NCBI GenBank assembly: GCA_017654935.2
Contig: CM065682.1
Coordinates: 81,085,747-81,149,746, forward strand
DNA from: Phymorhynchus buccinoides
Lineage: Eukaryota > Mollusca > Gastropoda > Neogastropoda > Raphitomidae
Length of the DNA stretch: 64,000 nucleotides
Reading direction: 5' to 3'
Notes under the pieces: model-generated
What the model saw: the letters and a program-made list of their open reading frames with translations, nothing else
Told to the model about the DNA's origin: nothing
The model's database searches: none
Program-made: the position numbers and the translations under genes
Shown: in pieces, positions 57,772 through 64,000 of the stretch
How positions within the stretch are numbered: position 1 is the stretch's first letter
Layout: every line of letters starts with the position of its first letter

Positions 57772-58458
57772 ATGGCCTGGTTCACAAAGCAAGCAGCGAA
57801 AGGGACACAACTCGCCGTGCTGTTCAGCATCAGGCAGACCAGAGTACCCTCCCTTCCTGCAAACCTCTCCCCCATACTCCTGCGCTCTTCCTGTCACAGA
57901 CGGATGGAATCCTCCAGCTCGTCTTCTTCTCCTTCGCAGTCCGTTCCCCTCCCAGCGAGCGATTCTACTACTACTGCTACTAGCGCAGACTTCAGGACAA
58001 TCTACACGTTTCGCTTCATCGTCCACACCCGGGTTCTCTCCCGCCTGAAAATCTACCAGACGTTGTTGACGCTGGGAGCCCTACCCCCTGCGGTGGTTCT
58101 GCACAACGGCGGGGTGCTCTCCGCCCCGGGTCTGGCTTCCTTCTTCGGCGTGGCATCATTGGCGACGGTCATGCTGTACGTCATGAGCAACTGGTTCCGC
58201 CGCGTGGTGGGCATGATCAGCCTCAACGACAAGGAAGGCGTGGTTCGCATTTCTCACCTGACGTTCTGGGGCCGGCGGCACAATGCCGATTTTGAATTGT
58301 CCAGCATCGTGCCTTTGTCGGACATGTCAGTGAAAGCTAGCGACGTTTATCAAGTGGTCAATTTCTACGACCAGCCCGTCAAATTCTATTGGTTCTTCCG
58401 TCACGCCAAAAACGCTGACCTGGAGGGTATTGAGAGAGTGTTTGGACGATTTTTTTAA
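57772..58458 (+). CDS. TMEM186: TMEM186, mitochondrial complex I assembly factor
   Basis: A 228-aa protein (human form about 213 aa). TMEM186 is an inner mitochondrial membrane protein of the MCIA complex that helps assemble respiratory complex I. The N-terminus is Arg-rich with few acids, fitting a mitochondrial presequence, then a Ser-rich linker (46-72). The conserved core starts at FRFIVHTRVLSRLKIYQTLL (80-99), followed by two hydrophobic segments at about 95-112 and 120-141. Then come RRVVGMISLND (143-153) and RISHLTFWGRR (159-169), closely matching the human protein's RRLVGI.YLNE and RVAHLNFWGWR. Start in a good context (cagccATGg). A pyrimidine tract and AG at 57746-57747 suggest that the coding exon follows a 5' UTR intron. 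A TTAA-flanked MITE ends 50 bp before the ATG. Confidence 0.93.
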   Translation: MAWFTKQAAKGTQLAVLFSIRQTRVPSLPANLSPILLRSSCHRRMESSSSSSSPSQSVPLPASDSTTTATSADFRTIYTFRFIVHTRVLSRLKIYQTLLTLGALPPAVVLHNGGVLSAPGLASFFGVASLATVMLYVMSNWFRRVVGMISLNDKEGVVRISHLTFWGRRHNADFELSSIVPLSDMSVKASDVYQVVNFYDQPVKFYWFFRHAKNADLEGIERVFGRFF

Positions 58459-58598
58459 GGTGTGTTGTTCAGAAGCCGATTGGATGAATGTTCTTGCTCT
58501 ATTGCGAGGTAAACTATAGCAGACTTCATCAAGAACTATGAATTATATTAAACATGGTTTTCAGTTGCCCTGTGTCGCTGCTGGAAAAAGGATTAAAA

Positions 58599-58604
58599 AA
58601 TAAA
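58599..58604 (+). terminator. TMEM186: Polyadenylation signal of TMEM186
   Basis: AATAAA 141 bp past the TMEM186 stop, before the next SINE at 58676. Confidence 0.6.
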
Positions 58605-58675
58605 TCTGAAATGTTGCGAATATGTGAAACCTGTTGTTCTTTTACACTGATGAACATGGGTTTATAGATATGGCG

Positions 58676-59055
58676 GTGTAGAGTGGCACAGAGGTTTCGC
58701 GTTTGCCTCATGTCGAGTAAACCCGAGTTCGAAGCTGGGTACAGGGGATTTTTTCCTCTCACTCTGCACTAGGCCTTGCGGTCTGAATGTGGAGTCTTTT
58801 GGATGAGATGATAAACCGAGGTCCCATGTGCCCATGCACTTAGCACATGTTAAACCCAGTGGCAACAAAAAAGTTGTCATTTGGTCAAAATTTACCCCCC
58901 TGCCTTTCCTTCCTCATCAGTCACACAAAACTCGCATGCAAAAAAGATATTAAAAAATTGGGTGGCACGCCTCTGGCTGCAGGTGGGAGCAACCCGAATT
59001 TCACAGAAACGCCTCTGTGACTATAAAGTACCTATTACCCAATACCTAATACCTA
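58676..59055 (+). mobile_element. SINE family A, near full length
   Basis: GTGTAGAGTGGCACAGAGGT, AACCCGAGTTCGAAGCTGGG, GGATGAGATGATAAACCGAG, GAGCAACCCGAATTTCACAG, ATAAAGTACCTATTACCCAA. Confidence 0.85.
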
Positions 59056-59199
59056 AAAAAAATCTTACTTTCAACCGTAATATTATAACAGTACACTTAA
59101 CAGTTTTTGTCTCAGTGTTTTTGTAACTAAAAACATATGAACTCTTTATTCAGATTAGTTAATGAAGTTCGGAGGCGTGTTTTGGTATGACCAGTAGTA

Positions 59200-59480
59200 C
59201 TTCGTCTTCTTCTGCATTCCCAGGCCATAAGGCCACAACGACAGTGATGTACCGAGGATCGAAAAGTGATCGGACAAACTGTCCTGAGACAAGAGAAATC
59301 TATCAATTTGCCTTGCCTATAGGACATTGTCATAACTCTTTGCAGAAAGCAATAGGACAAAGCGTGCCAGAGTTCAAAATTTAATCAGACATTTGTCCTG
59401 ACAGGAAAGAATATTACATTTTCTATTTTAGTAGGTCAGTGTTCTATGACCGGGGCCTCGGGACATCACTGCAATGGGTA
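59200..59480 (+). repeat. Interspersed repeat R3
   Basis: Contains CGGACAAACTGTCCTGAGAC, TTTGTCCTGACAGGAAAGAA and GACCGGGGCCTCGGGACATC. An inverted copy is 63255-63690, split by a GGGTCCC repeat. Confidence 0.55.
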
Positions 59481-59776
59481 CAATATGAATTTTTACTTGG
59501 CTGGTCTCCTTTCTGCATTCAGCCAACAGATTCCAATTTGGGAAAAAGCTCTAGAGGAGAAAATCATTTGGAGGATGTTTTGGGGGAAAAGACAAAAGAA
59601 TGGGGGGAGGGGGTGTGCAATAGAACATTCCTGATTAAAATTTCGAGTAAATTTCTGTCATTCAAAAATCAAATGTTAAACTTTTCGTTAATATTTATTG
59701 AGAGTCTGTGTTTCACCTGACTTTCAATAAACTGAAATGAAATGGAGTGGTCTTTCTTGGAGGACAGTATTATTTA

Positions 59777-60552
59777 TTAAATCTTCTAACGCCATGTATT
59801 TTCTGACGTTCTTGGTTGTCCGTTGCATCTCAACCGACAAGAGGGGAGTAACTATTTTTTCGAGTGTGCATGCGTTGCTTTAATGGAAAAACCACTGACA
59901 TGAGCAGAGCTTCAGATTGTCGGTGCGTCCGCGTCATTGACCCGTTCTCTTTAACCCTTTCACCGCCAATGTCGCATGTATGCACCACAATGGTTAAACA
60001 CCATATGTCACTAAAAGGCATCAAACCAGGACCTGTCATTCAAAGACCCTATTTTCTCAATTTTGGGAGGTAATGTTAGGCCTAATGTTATGCATGTTAC
60101 AGAAGAATTCCCAATATTCCTGACAATTTTTTTCCTCTACCCAAATCAAATGTAATGGTATGTTTTGGCTGAAACATGGCTAAAAGGGTTAATATGTGAT
60201 GCGCCCTTTCCATGAGAATTCTGTTTGGGCTTTTTCCAAAGGTGTCTTGCTAGCCTCTAGTCGTTTTGCTAGATCAACTGTCTTTATTTTCTACACAGAC
60301 ACACGTGCGCACCCACAAAAATCATTACACCACATAAGTGGCCCCTCATTTTGAAAATTGACCCCTCATTTTGTGCAGCTATGGGTCATATGACCCATGA
60401 AGTCTGAAAACAATCCGAATCTCTGCATAAGCTCCAAAAAAATACATATAAAACGCTCGGCAGGGTACTTGGCAGTGAATGTCTTTGCATTTGGTGGGAG
60501 TGTAGAGTGATGTACTGGCGAATGTATTCGCCCCTGGTGCTAGAAGAGTTAA
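59777..60552 (+). mobile_element. TTAA-type element T2 with nested T1
   Basis: Left TTAAATCTTCTAACGCCATG, right TGGTGCTAGAAGAGTTAA. The T1 MITE at 59951-60192 lies inside, so T1 inserted after T2. Shorter T2 relatives: 62593-62840 and 23349-23580. Confidence 0.65.
59951..60192 (+). mobile_element. TTAA-flanked MITE T1 nested in T2
   Basis: TTAACCCTTTCACCGCCAAT at the left; right end AACATGGCTAAAAGGGTTAA with a short deletion in the TIR. Confidence 0.8.
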
Positions 60553-61189
60553 TAGTATAAACGTGCCAGTGTTGGTTTTGTTTTAATGCTGTCTGATATC
60601 ATGGGACTGTACACAATGAAATAATGATAGCTGTCATTTATGTTGAAGTGGGTTTTGGAGGCTTACATTATATTCCATATTTCTGTTCTTCGGCAAAGAA
60701 GTACTGACACAACGCACACAGGCACAACAGTATAGAAAAAACCCTGTATAGACTAAACAATATTTATTGGTATTTTTTTAAAATATTAAACATTTTTATT
60801 CGGTTTGTTCATTTAAATATACATAACCAAAGAAAAACAAACAAATATATAACATACATACATACATACCCACATACATAATACACACATACATAAACAA
60901 ACATATATATATCAGACTAAGAAAAAAAATGAAATCAACACCTAAATCGAAAAGGAAATACTTTAAGAAACGCGGGTATTAATATAAACTATGAGTATGA
61001 TGCCAGTACATGTACCGAAACACAAAACAAAAAAGTAGATTACAAAATCACAGAAAACACCCAACAACAAGTCCCTTGGAAAAAACAAACAAACAAAAAC
61101 CAACCTATAAGGCCTCTGTTTTACACATCAGAGTAAGCATCCGTTACAGTTATTTACCTTGTACCTAAAAAAAATAAGGGGTTGGTATT
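60553..61189. other. Intergenic AT-rich sequence
   Basis: Includes ACATACAT repeats (60850-60910). No gene or shared repeat recognised. Confidence 0.45.
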
Positions 61190-61706
61190 TTAGTATTTGG
61201 TATATTCTACTAAAACTTGAATTTCTAGTCGTAGAGATTTATCATTTATCTCAGTGAAATTCAAGTTGCCCCCAACTGGAGAGCGTGTCACCCATTTTGT
61301 ATTTTTATTTCTTGTGGGGATGGGGTGAGGAGGGGGAGGGGAGCGGACATGGCAAACCTAGCTATTAGGTCATACCAGGCAGCGGGATTTCCCCCTGCTC
61401 GTATCAACTTTTAGCTGCATGGATTGTGAGACCTGAACAAGCCGGGGTGTAGCTGCGAATTGGGATTCGGAATGAGCGGCGTGGGAGCTACGCCACTGTA
61501 TGACTCAGAAGATGTATGACTCATCCCACGCCGTGGGATGCTGTTTACTGTATGCTGCGTAAAGCGCACAGGTCATACTAGCTTTAAAGTCCCCATGATG
61601 ATTTTCCCGTCGAACTAGAAAGAAAAGGCGAGGCCGGGGTTCGAACCCGGGTCTCTCATGCATTGAAATTGGCAGGCGAATGTGTTAACCACTCTGCCAC
61701 CTTCCT
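61190..61706 (-). mobile_element. SINE family B with internal insertion
   Basis: Minus sense head AAGGTGGCAGAGTGGTTAAC, B box GGGTTCGAACCCCGGCC, tail with ACACGCTCTCCAGTTGGG. A 120-bp stretch at about 61425-61545 (GGAATGAGCGGCGTGGGA and an inverted CCCACGCCG) is absent from 56795-57233. Confidence 0.75.
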
Positions 61707-61722
61707 TTGCACAGTGCACACA

Positions 61723-62440
61723 GTGGAACCTCCCTTATAAGACCTCCCATTATAAGACTCCCTCCCACATAAGACCTACTTCTCTGAGACATTGCCCTTC
61801 TTTGTAAGTATTAAAATTACCTCCCTTATAAGACCCCTCCCCTATAAGACCTCATTTTGGATGATTGTTGAAGGTCTTATAAGGGAGGTTCCACTGTACT
61901 TTCAATCCCCCAAAATATGGTACAGTGGAACCTCTTATAAGGGAGGGGTCTTATAAGGGAGGTAATTTTAAAACTTACAAAGAAGGGCAATGTCTCAAAC
62001 AAGTAGGTCTTATATGGGAGGGAGTCTTATAATGGGAGGTCTTATAAGGGAGGTAATTTTAAAACTTACAAAGAAGGGCAATGTCTCAAAGAAGTAGGTC
62101 TTATATGGGAGGGAGTCTTATAATGGGAGGTCTTATAAGGGAAGGGTCGTGAAAGGGAGGGGATTTTAATACTTACAAAGAAGGGCAATGTCTCAAAGAA
62201 GTAGGTCTTATATGGGAGGGAGTCTTATAATGGGAGGTCTTATTAGGGAGGGGTCTCTTTTAGGGAGGTGATTTTAAAACTTACAAAGAAGGGCAATGTC
62301 TCAAAGAAGTAGGTCTTATGTGGGAGGGAGTCTTATAATCTTATAAGGGAGGCAATTTTAAAACTTACAAAGAAGGGCAAAAGAAGTAGGTGGTACTTCC
62401 ATGGGAGGTCTTATAAGGGAGGTGTACTTTCAATCCCCAA
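61723..62440. repeat. Tandemly amplified M1 MITE
   Basis: An intact M1 (61723-61899), then from 61920 the inverted sequence repeated about four times in a row (GGGAGGTAATTTTAAAACTT, ACAAAGAAGGGCAATGTCTC, TATGGGAGGGAGTCTTATAA), each unit about 105-125 bp. Confidence 0.8.
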
Positions 62441-62592
62441 AAATATGGTACTTCCAATCACAGACTTCAAGATCCTGAGTGCAGTAAGGCTTTTATTGTA
62501 TTGTATTGATAGTTTTTTTAATTATTTTTTTGAATTTGTTTGTGGGCTCTAGGAATCCATTTCCAGATAATTAAAAGTACATTTTGGGCTTC

Positions 62593-62840
62593 AATTCTTC
62601 TAGCACCATGTATTTGTTGACATTCTTGGTTGTCCGTTGCAGCTCAACCGACAAGAGGGGGTAACAATGTTTTTTTGGGGAAGCGCATGTGTTGCTTTAA
62701 CTGAAAAATCACTGACATAAGCTCTACACAATAGGCCAAACACATGGCAGGGTGCTTGGCAGTGACTGTCTTTGCACTTGGTGGGAGTGTAGAGTGATGT
62801 ACTGGGCGAATGTATTCGCCCATGATGCTGGAAGAGTTAA
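62593..62840 (+). mobile_element. TTAA-type MITE T2
   Basis: ATTCTTCTAGCACCATGTAT at the left, GATGCTGGAAGAGTTAA at the right; TTGTCCGTTGCAGCTCAACC and GGCGAATGTATTCGCCC inside. Confidence 0.7.
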
Positions 62841-62869
62841 AAAGTGATGTTATTTTTTTTGTATGTACA

Positions 62870-63235
62870 GTGTAGAGTGGCACAGTGGTATCGCGTTCGC
62901 CTCGTGTCAAGCAAACCTGTGTTCGAACCTGGGTACAGGGGATTCTTCCTCTCACTTTGCACTAGACCTTACGGCTTTCGAATGAGACGATAAACCAAGG
63001 TCCTGTGTGCCCATGCACTTAGCATACGTTAAACCCAGTGTCAACGAAAAAGTTGTCATTTGGTCAAAATTTACCCCCCCACCTTCCCCCATTTGTCGTC
63101 ATCAGTCACTCAAAAATCGCATGCAATTTATTATTTTTCAGTTGGGGTGGCGCGCCTCCGGCTGCGACACGCTCTCCATGTGGGAGCAACCCGAATTTCA
63201 TAGACACGCCTCTGTGACTATAAAGTACCTAATAC
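62870..63235 (+). mobile_element. SINE family A, near full length
   Basis: GTGTAGAGTGGCACAGTGGT, TGTGTTCGAACCTGGGTACA (B box), GAGCAACCCGAATTTCATAG, ATAAAGTACCTAATAC. Confidence 0.85.
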
Positions 63236-63254
63236 AAGCAATGTGTACATACAA

Positions 63255-63690
63255 TTTCAGTGATGTCCCGAGGCCCGGTTCATAGGACAATATTCCTAAT
63301 CTAAAAATGTCCTATTCTTTACCCCCATGTCAGGACAACTGTCAGGGCTCCCAGGGACCCCCATTTGGGGGTCTATGAAGTATAAAATTCTAACCCTCAG
63401 AATGTGCAGGGGGTCCCAGGGATGCACTAGAAAAAAATCTTTTTAGCATTCGCAATGCCACTGGGACCCTCTATCCCGCCTCTAGGACCCTCTATGCTGT
63501 AAGTGAAGGAGTCCCTGGGACCCCTTGTTTTGCGGGACGATTGGGAGCCCTGACTGTCCTAACAAAACTGACGGACTTTGTCCTTCTAATTACTGCAAGA
63601 GAAAGGACATTTGATTCATTGATTTTTCTATGACAGAACAGTTTGTCCCATCTCTTTTCCATCCAATCCTCGGTGCTTCCCTGCAATTTA
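63255..63690 (-). repeat. R3 repeat, inverted copy split by a GGGTCCC repeat
   Basis: GATGTCCCGAGGCCCGGTTC at the left, AACAGTTTGTCCCATCTC at the right; the insert is 63342-63556. Confidence 0.55.
63342..63556 (-). repeat. GGGTCCC repeat, longest copy
   Basis: Inverse of 9589-9778: GGGACCCCCATTTGGGGGTC at its 3' side and GACGATTGGGAGCCCTG at its 5' side. Confidence 0.75.
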
Positions 63691-63724
63691 TATATCATTT
63701 TTTAATATTTCTATCACAGGTAGC

Positions 63725-63890
63725 AGGGCTCCCAGTCGTCCCACAAAACAAGGGGTCCCAGGGACCCCTTCACTTACAGTATAGAGGGTCCTAGAGGCGG
63801 GATAGAGGGTCCCGGTGGCATTGCGAATGCTAAAAAGAATTTTTCTAGTGCGTCCCTGGAACATTCTTTTAGAGGGTCCTTTAGAATTTT
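63725..63890 (+). repeat. GGGTCCC repeat
   Basis: AGGGCTCCCAGTCGTCCCAC, GTCCTAGAGGCGGGATAGAG, TCTTTTAGAGGGTCCTTTAG. Lies in opposite orientation 170 bp from the previous copy. Confidence 0.75.
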
Positions 63891-63929
63891 AGGTTAGGTT
63901 AGGCTAGGTGCATTAAAGTCAGTGCCTGA

Positions 63930-64000
63930 GTCACAGAGGCGTCTCTGTGAAATTCGGGTTGCTCCCACCTGGAGAGCGCGTCGCAGCCATTTGTGTTTTT
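63930..64000 (-). mobile_element. SINE family A tail, cut by the window end
   Basis: GTCACAGAGGCGTCTCTGTG, AAATTCGGGTTGCTCCCACC, GGAGAGCGCGTCGCAGCC. Confidence 0.75.

Noticed and set aside
57698..58048. Alternative frames over the TMEM186 N-terminus
   Set aside because: They end without conserved sequence; the frame from 57772 matches TMEM186 to its end.

Overview
This is eukaryotic nuclear DNA, almost certainly from an invertebrate animal and most likely a mollusc. The gastropod guess is inference; it rests on repeat style (tRNA-derived SINEs, long CA/GA/CT and poly-G tracts, TTAGGG-type telomeric motif). There are no operons, CRISPR arrays or prokaryotic signals. Genes are sparse: one long multi-exon gene, two genes with uninterrupted reading frames, and two exons of an unidentified gene. 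The rest is introns, tandem arrays and nested small transposons.

Genes. (1) The best supported gene is a complete DEAD-box RNA helicase of the DDX5/DDX17 (p68/p72, Dbp2) type on the minus strand, 50139 down to 28564. I could assemble 13 coding exons with GT..AG borders and compatible phases giving 533 codons plus stop. (2) A 354-aa type II membrane protein of the nucleotide-diphospho-sugar transferase fold lies at 10389-11453 (+). (3) TMEM186, a mitochondrial complex I assembly factor, lies at 57772-58458 (+). (4) Two phase-0 exons (4454-4594 and 3045-3272, minus) belong to a gene I do not recognise. Helicase intron 2 holds five copies of a box C/D snoRNA on the coding strand, each with C box, D box, terminal stem and the same 12-nt complement to a conserved 28S rRNA segment.

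Layout. 1-9 kb: a 2.1-kb element with ~75-bp inverted ends, two hypothetical exons, a hairpin array, a foldback element built of 105-bp repeats, SINEs. 9-13 kb: composite repeat holding a palindrome tipped with telomere-like repeats, then the glycosyltransferase gene. 13-28 kb: MITEs, SINEs, a perfect 153-bp foldback, tandem arrays of 26, 49, 45 and 58 bp, a 955-bp TTAA element. 28.5-50.1 kb: the helicase gene, snoRNAs and intronic repeats, including three separate tandem duplications of 3' splice sites. 51-57 kb: CT arrays and a 2.8-kb 47-bp satellite. 57.5-58.6 kb: TMEM186. 58.6-64 kb: SINEs and nested TTAA and TA-type MITEs.

The most notable signals are the intronic snoRNA family with a covarying terminal stem, the ten decoy splice acceptors upstream of helicase exons 6, 7 and 10 (every one leads to an in-frame stop), and the several TTAA-flanked (piggyBac-like) non-autonomous families nested in other elements. 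All identifications are from reading the sequence; no database search was run.
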